NCBI GenBank assembly: GCA_002067365.1
Contig: MVRK01000130.1
Coordinates: forward strand, 23,328-87,327
DNA length: 64,000 nt
Source of the DNA: Methanosaeta sp. PtaU1.Bin060
Lineage (GTDB): Archaea; Halobacteriota; Methanosarcinia; Methanotrichales; Methanotrichaceae
Reading direction: 5' to 3'
Shown: one piece after another, positions 18,963 through 27,516 of the stretch
How the letters are laid out: each line of letters starts with the position of its first letter
How positions within the stretch are numbered: position 1 is the first letter of the stretch
Notes under the pieces: model-generated
Databases searched by the model: none
Told to the model about the DNA's origin: nothing
What the model saw: the letters and a program-made list of their open reading frames with translations, nothing else
Made by a program: the position numbers and the translations under genes

Positions 18963-19685
18963 ATGCACAAATGGCTGATCCTTCTGTTGATGCTGTCGAT
19001 GCTTATTGGCGGCAATGCGCTGTGTGAAGTGAGATCTGTTCCTGCGACACAGGACGTCTATGTCAGCCTCGGCACGGGCGATGAGCAGGCCTTCAACAAG
19101 ACGGATATCCTCCGCTGTGAGATCAATGTCACAGACTTCAATGGGACAAAAGTGAAGGCGTATCCTGGCGCGCCGATGATACAGTTCGATATCACCGATC
19201 TCAACATGACCGAGGATGATGTGGGAATTCTTGTTCTAAAGGCTGCATCCATCGCGAAGAACGGCAGTGACTCGGCTATGGTGACGCTTCTGACAATCGG
19301 CTCTGACTGGACGGAAGATTCGGATCTTCCTGAGCTTCTCCTCAACGTCCTGCCCGTCTGGAATATCATCAACAGGAATGATCTCACTCTGATGAGCACC
19401 GACACAGACGGCGATAATATCTTCGCCTTTGACGTCTCCAATAAGCTTCTTGCGGCAAAGGCAAAAGGGGATCAAATCTCATTCCTCCTCGAGGCCATAA
19501 GCAACAGCAGCTACAGAGTGGACTTCTTCTCCACAAAGAGCGGTCAAGGGCCCTATCTGATGGTGATGCCCTATCCCGGCAGGCTGATCGCCAATCAGAC
19601 GGCAGCGTTTGGTCAATCCTCTTCGACCAATCTGAGCAATGGATCTTCGAAGACGAATCCGATCGTTCTGACAAAGAAGCCCTAA
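18963..19685 (+). CDS. Secreted protein with a DNRLRE/CBM96-like beta-sandwich domain
   Basis: 240 residues with a signal peptide (MHKWLILLLMLSMLIGGNALC). The body starts with PATQDVYVSLGTGDEQAFNK and continues with MIQFDITDLNMTEDDVGIL, the pattern of the DNRLRE family: a DxYV opening and an F-D-I strand, then a run of beta strands with a W-T-E motif (GSDWTED). In methanogens such domains occur in extracellular and S-layer-linked proteins. The last 30 residues are Ser/Asn-rich with several N-x-S sequons. TATA-like CTTAAATATC lies at 18912-18921 and a GAGGGGAGATGA ribosome-binding region just before the ATG. Family call is moderate; ligand unknown. Confidence 0.65.
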   Translation: MHKWLILLLMLSMLIGGNALCEVRSVPATQDVYVSLGTGDEQAFNKTDILRCEINVTDFNGTKVKAYPGAPMIQFDITDLNMTEDDVGILVLKAASIAKNGSDSAMVTLLTIGSDWTEDSDLPELLLNVLPVWNIINRNDLTLMSTDTDGDNIFAFDVSNKLLAAKAKGDQISFLLEAISNSSYRVDFFSTKSGQGPYLMVMPYPGRLIANQTAAFGQSSSTNLSNGSSKTNPIVLTKKP

Positions 19686-19929
19686 ATGGCCAGCCAGATA
19701 TCGGGGACCGACAAGACCTCGACGTCGAAGAGGGCTGAACTGGCATCGAAGGCCAGGCGCGACTTCGACAGGGCTTCTTCAATGAGTGCCCGAATAGCCC
19801 TCTTGATGAAGAGTCGCAGTTCGAGAATGCCCTTCAGGATATTGCAGAAGATGACCCTGGAACCAATGCAGTATCTTTATATCTTCAGAGGGTATACAGA
19901 TGCTAGAAATTATTAGGAGGAATCTAGAA

Positions 19930-20202
19930 ATGGTCTCCAGGAATTTGGCCCTGGCAATTCTCGCTTTCGGGCTGCTGTCGATATCCCTCGCTGCAGCGAC
20001 TGATTGCCATCGATGTTCGTATCCGTGGATGACGTCTTATGAGTGTTGTTGGCCGCAATACTATACTTATCCCTGCACATATCTGAGCTACGACTATTGC
20101 TGTCCATCGTGCTGCTGTTACTATCCATACTCCTATGAGAATTGCGGGCGGCTGTACGGCTATAATTATCCGTGCCAGTATTATCTGCCTTACAGATATT
20201 AA
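19930..20202 (+). CDS. Cys/Tyr-rich secreted peptide
   Basis: I do not recognise a family. Start ATG 19930 is set by AGGAGG at 19915-19920, nine bases upstream; an in-frame ATG at 19900 lies before this site and is rejected. The product is 90 residues: a signal peptide (MVSRNLALAILAFGLLSISL, ending about AAA), then a mature chain of about 65 residues with 12 cysteines, including CC pairs and a CCC run (CCPSCCCYYPY), and about 20 tyrosines. A TATA-like CTTTATATC lies at 19873-19881. A disulfide-rich or tyrosine-crosslinked extracellular peptide or sheath-type component is plausible; this is inference. Confidence 0.7.
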   Translation: MVSRNLALAILAFGLLSISLAAATDCHRCSYPWMTSYECCWPQYYTYPCTYLSYDYCCPSCCCYYPYSYENCGRLYGYNYPCQYYLPYRY

Positions 20203-20215
20203 CATTTTTTTAATT
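20203..20215 (+). terminator. T-rich stop region after the Cys-rich gene
   Basis: Immediately after the stop codon the plus strand reads ACATTTTTTTAAT, a T-run of the kind that stops archaeal RNA polymerase. The following 80 bp are very AT-rich. Confidence 0.45.
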
Positions 20216-20368
20216 TGTTATGATATCATTAAGTGATCGGCAATTAATGATTAATAAATTATAATTAATAATTACTGATATTATCCGATTCCATCAGTGA
20301 TTATTAGACTATCAACAAGACCGCACCATCCTGGAAAACCAAAAGAAGGTCGCAGCCCTCTTCGGGAG

Positions 20369-21064
20369 ATGAGTCTCATTGAGCCGCAGAGATTGAAGGC
20401 GCTGAGAAAGCGGGTTATAATCCGGTTTGGATTAGCTGCGGTCCTGATTCCGGCGATCCTCTTTGCCATGGCAGGCACACTGAATTACTGGCAAGGCTGG
20501 CTCTACTGGATGGTTCTCATCATTCCCATGCTCTTTGCGGTGAGCTATCTTCTGAGGGCTGATCCAGAGCTTCTGGAGCGGCGGATGAAGTCTCATGAGA
20601 GGGAGCATGAACAGCAGATAATCGTTCGTCTTGGGTCCGCGGTTTGGGTCGCAGGATTCATGGTCATCGCCCTCGATCTGAGGTTGCAGGGTTTGAATCA
20701 AGTGCCAGCCTTCATCGCCCTCGCAGCGGATGCGGGTGTGTTCCTAGGATACTGCCTAGTCCTCTGGGTCTTCAGGGAGAATACCTACGCATCCCGCACT
20801 GTCGAGGTGGTGGAGGGACAAAAGGTGATCACGACAGGGGCGTACTCCATCGTCCGCCATCCCATGTACCTGGGTTCCATCATCATGATCCTCTTCACGC
20901 CTATAGCTCTTGGCTCATGGTGGGCGGTTCCTGTCTTCTCCCTTTACATCCCTGTCTTGATATGGCGAATCTTCAATGAAGAGAGGGTGCTGCTGAGGGA
21001 TTTGCCGGGCTATCGGGAGTATTGCATGAAGAGGCCGTATCGCCTGGTGCCATACGTCTGGTGA
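20369..21064 (+). CDS. Membrane methyltransferase of the ICMT/PEMT-like family
   Basis: About 231 residues with five or six membrane helices. The C-terminal part carries the isoprenylcysteine carboxyl methyltransferase/phospholipid methyltransferase signature: ITTGAYSIVRHPMYLG, then RIFNEERVLLRDLPGYREY, which bind SAM. Substrate is unknown; archaeal members may methylate lipids or small thiols. Start ATG 20369 is preferred to the in-frame ATG 20297 because family members begin shortly before the first helix and GGGAG lies just upstream. Confidence 0.75.
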   Translation: MSLIEPQRLKALRKRVIIRFGLAAVLIPAILFAMAGTLNYWQGWLYWMVLIIPMLFAVSYLLRADPELLERRMKSHEREHEQQIIVRLGSAVWVAGFMVIALDLRLQGLNQVPAFIALAADAGVFLGYCLVLWVFRENTYASRTVEVVEGQKVITTGAYSIVRHPMYLGSIIMILFTPIALGSWWAVPVFSLYIPVLIWRIFNEERVLLRDLPGYREYCMKRPYRLVPYVW

Positions 21065-21430
21065 ATCTTTTGGCTATAGGGCCACATAATGGGGGTCGGA
21101 CCGTCGCGATCCAAGGGACTCGGCCTCGGGGTGTCAGATATCCATCGGACTGATTAGTATGGTCGGAAGCGTTTGTCTCAATCGTCTATATATTTCGCGA
21201 CTCTCTATAAGCTAAATATTGGCTCAGGGGTAGGAAATTATTCTCCCTCCTACTTTTACCTGCCTTCTGAGCCACTCTCTTCTCCGTGTATCACCGAGAT
21301 GCAGGCCCCATTTCTTCTCCAAGGCTTGCCGCATAATCTCTTCAGGCATGAATTGGAATCTCGATTCGATTGAAGAACATCCGTTCAAACGTCATCTTGA
21401 AGATCTCGGAGATCCAATTAATTCAGGGAG
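21065..21430. other. Intergenic region upstream of tspO
   Basis: No gene recognised. A TATA-like TCTATATATTT lies at 21184-21194 and would give a long leader of over 200 nt for tspO. GGGAGATG directly precedes the tspO start. Confidence 0.4.
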
Positions 21431-21916
21431 ATGTTCATGGAGAAGAGCGATCTTTTTCGTCTGATTCTGAGCATTATTATATGCCAAATGGCAGGCGTCA
21501 TAGGATCAATATTCACGGCAAGTTCGGTGGCAAGCTGGTATCCGACCCTTGTTAAGCCTTCTATAACGCCACCAGGATTCTATATCGGATCGATCTGGAT
21601 TGCCCTTTTCACGCTAATGGGCATCTCCCTTTTTCTCATCTGGAGGCATCATTCCGATGGTTCGGATGCCAGGGGTGCCCTCTATTTCTTCGCGGCTCAG
21701 CTGGTCGTAAATACTCTGTGGAGTGCGGCGTTCTTCGGCATGCAATCACCTATTAGCGGCTTGGTGGTCATCGCCCTCTTATGGATCCTGATTCTCATCA
21801 CCATCGTCAAGTTCCTGCCCTTGAATCGCGCTGCGGCATTCTTGCTGGTTCCCTATATCCTCTGGGTGAGCTTCGCAGCGTACTTGAACTACTTGATTTG
21901 GAGATTGAATCCATGA
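21431..21916 (+). CDS. tspO: TspO/MBR-family membrane protein
   Basis: Five-helix tryptophan-rich sensory protein that binds porphyrins and similar ligands. 161 residues; WYPTLVKPSITPPGFYIGSIW is the family hallmark, followed by FAAQLVVNTLWSAAFFG and VPYILWVSFAAYLNYLIW with the closing N-x-x-I-W. ATG 21437 is an alternative start. Role in archaea is not settled; tetrapyrrole binding is suggested by the family. Confidence 0.88.
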   Translation: MFMEKSDLFRLILSIIICQMAGVIGSIFTASSVASWYPTLVKPSITPPGFYIGSIWIALFTLMGISLFLIWRHHSDGSDARGALYFFAAQLVVNTLWSAAFFGMQSPISGLVVIALLWILILITIVKFLPLNRAAAFLLVPYILWVSFAAYLNYLIWRLNP

Positions 21917-22075
21917 ACAACATACGTCCGTGGGATAATCTCCTTAGATCGATTTTCGGCTCTCAGAAGTCGGATTATGACCTGCACACTCTGAGATGAC
22001 CTCTGCGGCATCCCGGGTAATCGATCTGTACTATCCGATTCTTGGCATTAGAGGAGCACGTCTCCCGATGACGCA

Positions 22076-22555
22076 CTATCTGCCCATCTTCGGCAGGTTC
22101 TTCGTCATCACCACCTTTAGGACGCCCACCTCTTTGTCCATCTCCTCGCGGAGGGGCTCCCAGCCCTTTGCACGGTAGAATCCCATGGCTTGGTGATTCT
22201 CGCTGAAACATTCCAGCCTTGCAGTCTCGTACCCTGACATCATCAAATCCGTCTCGACGATATCCAGCAGATTGCTTCCAATGCCCCTTCGATGGTGGGC
22301 CGGGTGAACCCAAAGAAGGGCTACCAGATCTTCGATCCTCGCAGCAGCTGCCACAATCTCGCCAGCCTTTTCGGCCACAACCATGTACGGCCATAGCTTA
22401 TCGACATCCGCACTGAGCCTTTCGCCCTCGATCCAGGGCTTCAACATGTCAATTGGCAAGATCTGACCGTAGACATCCATGAGCGTCTCCTTAAACAGCT
22501 TGAGCAGGCCAGGGACGTCCTCTTCTGCAGCCTTTCTGAATTTCAATTGGATCAT
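22076..22555 (-). CDS. GNAT-family N-acetyltransferase
   Basis: Acetyl-CoA-dependent acyltransferase of unknown substrate. About 159 residues; LKFRKAAEEDVPGLLKLF is the usual first strand and helix, ALLWVHPAHHRRGIGSNLL holds the acetyl-CoA pyrophosphate loop (RRGIGS), and ECFSENHQAMGFYRAKGWE is the motif B region. ATG 22555 is placed just before the domain; ATG 22642 would add 29 residues with no family counterpart. Monocistronic. Confidence 0.85.
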   Translation of the reverse strand: MIQLKFRKAAEEDVPGLLKLFKETLMDVYGQILPIDMLKPWIEGERLSADVDKLWPYMVVAEKAGEIVAAAARIEDLVALLWVHPAHHRRGIGSNLLDIVETDLMMSGYETARLECFSENHQAMGFYRAKGWEPLREEMDKEVGVLKVVMTKNLPKMGR

Positions 22556-22693
22556 AGAGCAATCTTCCATCAGCTTGACGGTTATGAAATCCATCATATA
22601 TTTGGTCTGCGCATCGAAATAGTCGCCATGGGGCGCCTTCATGCTGTCATAAATTCCGCACTACATGCATATCCTGACGAAATAGCAGAGCCT

Positions 22694-22711
22694 TCAAAGC
22701 CCGCCCCGGAA
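22694..22711 (+). repeat. 18-bp direct repeat, left copy flanking vapBC
   Basis: TCAAAGCCCGCCCCGGAA is repeated without change at 23410-23427, on the other side of the toxin-antitoxin pair. Similarity beyond the 18 bp is slight (AAGC here, ATGC at the right copy). Confidence 0.8.
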
Positions 22712-22766
22712 AGCTATCCCCAGAAAGCTATAATACCTTTCAAATGCAATTGATTCTGCGATCTTA

Positions 22767-22976
22767 ATGGAGGAAATCACAGTCAAGATCCCCAAGGGTC
22801 TTCCAGGTGCATACCTCAAGAAGAAAATCGACGAACTTGTAAAGGAAGAAGAACTTAAGTGGGCATTGTTTGAGAGGTGCAAAGAAGAGCTGTCTCTAAC
22901 TGAGGATGACCTCGAAGATCTCGAAAAAGCAAGGGAGAAGGCATGGGGCAAGACGAGGAAGAAATACGACTTGTAG
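22767..22976 (+). CDS. VapB-like antitoxin
   Basis: 69-residue acidic/basic helical protein (LKKKIDELVKEEELKWALF, LTEDDLEDLEKAREKAWG) starting MEEITVKIPKGLPG, a short strand as in small DNA-binding antitoxins. It overlaps the following PIN toxin gene by 34 bp in another frame, the usual TA coupling. A TATA-like CTATAATA lies at 22727-22734. No known DNA-binding fold is obvious, so the antitoxin call rests on size and context. Confidence 0.75.
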   Translation: MEEITVKIPKGLPGAYLKKKIDELVKEEELKWALFERCKEELSLTEDDLEDLEKAREKAWGKTRKKYDL

Positions 22977-23401
22977 TCGATACGAATATCCTCATCTCGG
23001 CACTCCTGAAAGACGATTCTATAACGGCCAGGCTTCTGAGATCCAACGCCTGCTCCTGCTACTATCCGCGGGACGGCTTAATGGAGATCGATTGTTATCG
23101 GGAATACATACTCTCCAAACGATCCAAATACATTCAGAGAAGCAGCTTTGAGCATGCCCTGAAGTTTGTGCTGGGTGCTGTGAGGATTGTGCCTTCTGAA
23201 ATGTACTCCTGTGCGATGAATGAGGCTTTTAGCATCATGAAGGAGAGGGACCCAAAGGATACTCCCTTTCTCGCCCTGGCGTTGCAACTCGGGTCGCCCC
23301 TTTGGTCTAACGATAGGCATTTCAAAGGCTTGGAAGCTGTTCCAGTGTTTTCTACTGGATCTTTGATTGAACACTTAAGAGAGAAGGGCGTTTGGTGGTA
23401 G
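22943..23401 (+). CDS. PIN-domain toxin (VapC-like ribonuclease)
   Basis: 152 residues. PIN acidic residues are visible: LVVDTNILISALL (first Asp), an E in DGLMEIDCYREY, DPKDTPFLALALQLG (third Asp) and LWSNDRHFKG (fourth Asp). This subgroup (DTPFLALAL, LWSND) is the archaeal PIN family 3. Such toxins cut tRNA or rRNA when freed from the antitoxin. Pair is bracketed by 18-bp direct repeats. Confidence 0.85.
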   Translation: MGQDEEEIRLVVDTNILISALLKDDSITARLLRSNACSCYYPRDGLMEIDCYREYILSKRSKYIQRSSFEHALKFVLGAVRIVPSEMYSCAMNEAFSIMKERDPKDTPFLALALQLGSPLWSNDRHFKGLEAVPVFSTGSLIEHLREKGVWW

Positions 23402-23409
23402 TCATCTCC

Positions 23410-23427
23410 TCAAAGCCCGCCCCGGAA
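23410..23427 (+). repeat. 18-bp direct repeat, right copy flanking vapBC
   Basis: Identical to 22694-22711. It begins eight bases after the toxin stop codon. The two copies enclose about 700 bp containing only the toxin-antitoxin pair. Confidence 0.8.
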
Positions 23428-23497
23428 TGCACACGGTTAGCGCCCTTTAGATGCGAATCTGCTGAATAATGATTATAATAAAAAAGATGGATATGAG

Positions 23498-24415
23498 CTA
23501 AAGCGTAAACTGCCCCGTCTCAATCCATTCTGCTTTGATCAGGGTCCACCAATCTATCGCCAGCCCCTTCAGGATATAATCGTATGGCAACCATCCGTAG
23601 CCCTCATCTCCCCACTTATCTCCCCAGGAGTTCCTTATCAATAATGCACCCGTGGTCGACTGGTTGCAGTTGGTGTTCGTGATCTTCATTTTGTCGTCGT
23701 AGCCCACGGCATCTATGGCATGTCCTCCCACCTCTTTGTCTCCGCGGCACGGGAAGGGTATCTTGCCGGTATTTGCTGCCTGTCTGATGGAGTCGTAGAC
23801 TGAAAATCCGAACTCCGCAGGAATGCCTGCTGCCATGTTCGTCTTGATTCTGGTCAGCAGGGCATCGGGCGTTATTCCATTCGGGTCGAGCCTGTAGTAC
23901 TGGACCGCCTTGTAGTTTTCGGCAAAGGCATAGAGGAAGGCCGAAGGCTCCTCATCAAACTTCGCAATATCATAGGGCCAGAATTTCTCCGGCGGAACGC
24001 CGAAGAGCACCATCGCTCCTAGAGTGCTTCTGATATAAGCGCCCGTATCCCCAGTCACCTGCATCAGGTCTCTTGTGGCCTTGTAGAGGAAAAGCCTTGA
24101 TGCGTCGATATGGTTCCCGAAAGCCTTTCGCTCAAAGAACTCGAAGAGTCCGACTCCTGCGTTTGCAGTGCAGGATCCAATCTCACCTTGGTCCTCTATC
24201 GGGGGGCACCATTTCCTGAGATCCACTGATGCTGGCAGCGTGGAAGGAGCAGCTTTCAGCACTTTTGTGGCAGCCAGGATTTTTGCTATCCCTTCGCTTT
24301 GAATATCCAGATCTCTGATGTCGGGGAGCTCGGGCAGATAGCCCAATCCCTTCATCTCGAACTCATCCATTGAGCTCATGCCCAAGGCCCTTAATGATAT
24401 TCCCATGCGTCTCAC
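23498..24415 (-). CDS. Papain-fold cysteine peptidase (family C1)
   Basis: 305 residues. Catalytic motifs are complete: oxyanion Gln and nucleophile in IEDQGEIGSCTANAGVGLFE (~residues 92-111), catalytic His in EVGGHAIDAVGYDD (~residue 230) and Asn in LLIRNSWGDKWGDEGYGWLPY (given to 20 residues: LIRNSWGDKWGDEGYGWLPY). A short N-terminal segment with DIRD (LPELPDIRDLD) before the domain resembles the small propeptide of archaeal and bacterial C1A enzymes. No signal peptide is visible, so it acts inside the cell or leaves by an unknown route. Exact start is uncertain (ATG 24415 or 24403). Confidence 0.88.
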   Translation of the reverse strand: MRRMGISLRALGMSSMDEFEMKGLGYLPELPDIRDLDIQSEGIAKILAATKVLKAAPSTLPASVDLRKWCPPIEDQGEIGSCTANAGVGLFEFFERKAFGNHIDASRLFLYKATRDLMQVTGDTGAYIRSTLGAMVLFGVPPEKFWPYDIAKFDEEPSAFLYAFAENYKAVQYYRLDPNGITPDALLTRIKTNMAAGIPAEFGFSVYDSIRQAANTGKIPFPCRGDKEVGGHAIDAVGYDDKMKITNTNCNQSTTGALLIRNSWGDKWGDEGYGWLPYDYILKGLAIDWWTLIKAEWIETGQFTL

Positions 24416-24754
24416 CCATCCGTCGATGATATGCTTCTTTGATTTGTATCTCCAACATATTCAAATAAACAATCTTTCAGACTCTTGCCAACAACCATAT
24501 ATAGAATTTGAATGATTCTAGGTGCATTATCCTCCAGATGATGCCGTTAAAGTGGCCACAACTCCAGACATTTATGTGCGCAGTATATCACTATACTATT
24601 TAAATTTTTCCAAAATAAAACATATTTTAATTATCTTTTGCGAGTGAGAGGCGCGCTCGGATATAATATCTAATATATTCAAAGAAAGATATCTAAATGA
24701 TCTATCCTTTGTTAGGGGAAATAGGTTATTAACTCGCCAGGGCATCTAGTTCCT
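24416..24754. other. AT-rich divergent intergenic region
   Basis: About 340 bp between the peptidase (minus) and the MBL hydrolase (plus). Holds several TATA-like stretches (e.g. near 24595-24630) but no gene or repeat that I can support. Confidence 0.45.
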
Positions 24755-25498
24755 ATGGGCATTAAGATCACGCTGCTTGGGACGGGCGTTGGCATTCCGC
24801 AGCCGGGCCGCTCGCAGGCGGCGATCCTGATCGAGAATGATTTTCCGCTGCTCCTGGACTGTGGCGCGGGCACGCTGCTGAGGCTGGAGCAGGCCGGAGC
24901 AGTCCTGGGGCCTCTGGACACAGTCGTCCTGACACACCTTCACCTGGATCATGTCTCTGATCTGCTGGCACTGGCGAATGCCCGCTACCTCTCAGAGCTG
25001 TCTGGCTTGGATGTCTGGGGGCCCGAGGGCACTGATGCCTACTTCAAGATCGCGCAGAGCGTTTACCCGAACCTGAAGAAGATGGAGGTCGCAGTTCATG
25101 AGGTGCGGCCGATGGACTCCTTTTCCGTCAAAGGATTCGATATCTTCGCGGAGGAGGCGCGCCATAGTGTCACCGCCCTCGCCTATCGCATCGAGGCGGA
25201 GGATAAGGTTCTGGTATACTCGGGCGACAGCGAGCCATCGCACCGCGTGGCTGCTCTGGCGGCGGGCGCTGACCTGCTGGTGCACGAGTGCTCCTTTCCG
25301 GAGCCCTTCGAGGTGACGAACCACACGACTCCCCGCAGGCTCGGGAATCTGCTTAAGAATGTCAACCTAAAGCGCGTCGTGCTCACTCACCTGTACCCGC
25401 AGGCACAGGGGCAGGAGGAGGAGATGGCGCGCGAGGTGGCTGCTCAGGCGGGGGTGCCGACTGAGACTGGGTGGGATATGATGACAATGGTGCTCTGA
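24755..25498 (+). CDS. Metallo-beta-lactamase-fold hydrolase (RNase Z-like)
   Basis: 247 residues. IKITLLGTGVGIPQPGRSQAA and the metal motif LTHLHLDHVSDL (~residues 60-71) are those of RNase Z-type hydrolases; further ligands in ARHSVTALAYRI, VYSGDSEPS and LLVHECSF, and VVLTHLYPQ. It lacks the extended exosite arm of true tRNase Z, so it may be a phosphodiesterase or arylsulfatase-like hydrolase. Monocistronic. Confidence 0.82.
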   Translation: MGIKITLLGTGVGIPQPGRSQAAILIENDFPLLLDCGAGTLLRLEQAGAVLGPLDTVVLTHLHLDHVSDLLALANARYLSELSGLDVWGPEGTDAYFKIAQSVYPNLKKMEVAVHEVRPMDSFSVKGFDIFAEEARHSVTALAYRIEAEDKVLVYSGDSEPSHRVAALAAGADLLVHECSFPEPFEVTNHTTPRRLGNLLKNVNLKRVVLTHLYPQAQGQEEEMAREVAAQAGVPTETGWDMMTMVL

Positions 25499-25693
25499 CG
25501 AAATGCGGTCTCCGTGGGAGGAGATCCGGATAAGAGTGGATAGACCTGAAGATGCAGTAGAATGGGCTGAAATGCTGGAAGTAAGAATGCATGGATCGCC
25601 TAGAGTATTATTAATATTACTACATAATCTTTAAATAAATTGAAGATGATGATCATTGTCAATCTCATGATCCCATGAGTCGGTGGTGACCGT

Positions 25694-27178
25694 ATGGCCT
25701 ATTTAGATCAGATATACAACTCCTTAGGATCTTTTAGCCCCCATCTCTTCGGAGCCCTGGTGATTCTGATTGTCGGATGGATCTTGGCATTGATACTCTC
25801 ATCGGCAATTGGAAAGGGGCTGCAACGCACAGGGATGGACGATAAGATTGCCAGAATGATCGTAGGAGAGGAAAAAGCTAAGAGTATCGAATCATATAGA
25901 TGGATCTCCAGGATAGTATATTACGTATTGCTATTCTTTGTGCTTGTGGCCTTCTTCCAGACCTTGGGATTGACCCTGGTCGCCGAGCCCTTGAATCAGC
26001 TTTTGACTATAGTGTTCTCCTATCTCCCCAAGATCTTGGCGGCCCTTGTAATAGCACTGATTGCCTGGATTGTGGCGATAGTCCTCAAGAAGATAGTTCT
26101 CCAAGTTCTCAAAGCCGCTAAGGTGGATGAGGGCGTGAGCAGTAAGGCTGGTCTTGAAGAAAAAGGAATACCTTTGAGCCAGAATATTGGTGAAACCGTA
26201 TATTATCTGGTGCTATTGCTCTTCCTGCCCATGGTGCTGAGCGCTTTGGGCTTGAGCGGCCTTCTGGAGCCGCTTCAGAGCATGATCGGCAAGATGCTGC
26301 TATTTCTTCCCAATCTGTTTGCAGCTGCGCTCATCATCATCATTGGCTGGTTCTTGGCTCGCATCATACAGAAGATTGTAACCAATCTCCTCATAGCTGC
26401 AGGTACTGAAAAGTTGAGCGAGAAGATTGGCCTATCCAAGGTCTTGGGCGAACAGGGTTTATCAGGCCTGATAGGCATCGTGGTCTATATCTTGATACTG
26501 ATCCCCGTTCTGATTGCTGCTCTTCAGGCCCTGGCCCTCGATGCTATAACTCAGCCTGTTTCGAATGTGCTGAATCAAATACTCGGGATTCTTCCTGCTC
26601 TCTTCGGCGCTGCGCTTGTCTTGGCCATTGCATACCTATTGGGAAAGGTCGTTGCCGAGATCGTCACAAATTTGCTGAAAGCCATCGGGTTTAACTCCAT
26701 TTTGGTCCGGATAGGCCTGGGCAAGGAGCCTGCTGAGGGTGAACGTACGCCCTCGCAGATAGTGGGCTATGTAGCATTGGTCGCCATAATGCTTTTTGCC
26801 CTCATTGAGGCGTCTCAGATCCTCGGCTTTACGCTATTGGCCGATCTGATTTATGAGTTTACAATCTTTGCAGGACATGTATTGATGGGACTGATAATTT
26901 TCGCTATCGGCATATATCTTGCAAATCTGGCATACAGCGTAGTAATGTCGAGCGGCATGTCTCAGGCAAAGGTTCTGGCCCAAGCAGCAAGAATCGCAAT
27001 ACTGATATTCTCGGGCGCAATGGCGTTGCGGCAGATGGGTCTTGCAAACGATATAATCAATATGGCATTCGGCCTATTGCTGGGATCTATAGCGGTTGCA
27101 CTGGCTTTAGCCTTTGGGCTGGGCGGAAGAGAGATAGCTGCCCGCGAGATCGAAAAATGGCTGAAGTCCTCGAAATGA
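25694..27178 (+). CDS. Multi-helix membrane protein with conserved TM-helix repeats (mechanosensitive-channel-like)
   Basis: 494 residues with about 12 membrane helices. A repeated unit is evident: FLPNLFAAALIIIIGWFLAR, ILPALFGAALVLAIAYLLGK, and SYLPKILAALVIALIAWIVA, each followed by KIVTNLL-type amphipathic helices. This is the TM-helix repeat (PF05552 type) found in proteins annotated as mechanosensitive channels. The beta-domain of MscS is absent, so pore function is inferred only. Starts at ATG 25694 after a GGTGGTGA ribosome-binding region. Confidence 0.8.
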   Translation: MAYLDQIYNSLGSFSPHLFGALVILIVGWILALILSSAIGKGLQRTGMDDKIARMIVGEEKAKSIESYRWISRIVYYVLLFFVLVAFFQTLGLTLVAEPLNQLLTIVFSYLPKILAALVIALIAWIVAIVLKKIVLQVLKAAKVDEGVSSKAGLEEKGIPLSQNIGETVYYLVLLLFLPMVLSALGLSGLLEPLQSMIGKMLLFLPNLFAAALIIIIGWFLARIIQKIVTNLLIAAGTEKLSEKIGLSKVLGEQGLSGLIGIVVYILILIPVLIAALQALALDAITQPVSNVLNQILGILPALFGAALVLAIAYLLGKVVAEIVTNLLKAIGFNSILVRIGLGKEPAEGERTPSQIVGYVALVAIMLFALIEASQILGFTLLADLIYEFTIFAGHVLMGLIIFAIGIYLANLAYSVVMSSGMSQAKVLAQAARIAILIFSGAMALRQMGLANDIINMAFGLLLGSIAVALALAFGLGGREIAAREIEKWLKSSK

Positions 27179-27516
27179 GAAGCCGTTTAATTTACTCCTT
27201 TTTTCATTTTTAGAATTTTTTGGTCATTCTCAGGCTAAGACCTCTCCAGAATCCATATCTGGCGATGGCAGGTGCGGCCTGTCCGAGCGCTGCACAATTC
27301 AGAAGTAGTGCTCAGAGTCGCTAGTTCACTCAGAGGCGAGATGCTAGGGGGTCAAGGGATTCGCATGAAGCGTGGTGAAATGCGGTGGTAGTGGATCTGC
27401 TTTATCCTATACCCAATATCTGATACCCGCACGCTTAATCTCATAGATAAATTTAAATATTGACGCTGCTTATTATTATGATTAATAGTTATAATTAGTT
27501 TCAAACGGGTGGAAAG
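27179..27516. other. Intergenic region with T-tract terminator and promoter
   Basis: Left end has T-tracts (27199-27221). The right end is AT-rich with an ATTTAAATATTG TATA-like element near 27451-27462, about 60 bp before the next start. No gene seen. Confidence 0.4.
27199..27221 (+). terminator. T-tract terminator
   Basis: Three runs of T (six, five and six) in about 23 bp follow the membrane-protein gene. Archaeal polymerase stops at such tracts without a hairpin. Confidence 0.5.

Noticed and set aside
19686..19916. 76-residue open frame directly after the DNRLRE-like gene
   Set aside because: No ribosome-binding site, Ser/Arg-rich shadow-like composition and no recognisable domain. An alternative frame here is acidic but interrupted, so no gene is called.
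21173..21373. 66-residue open frame before tspO
   Set aside because: No ribosome-binding site and no recognisable sequence; overlaps the expected promoter.
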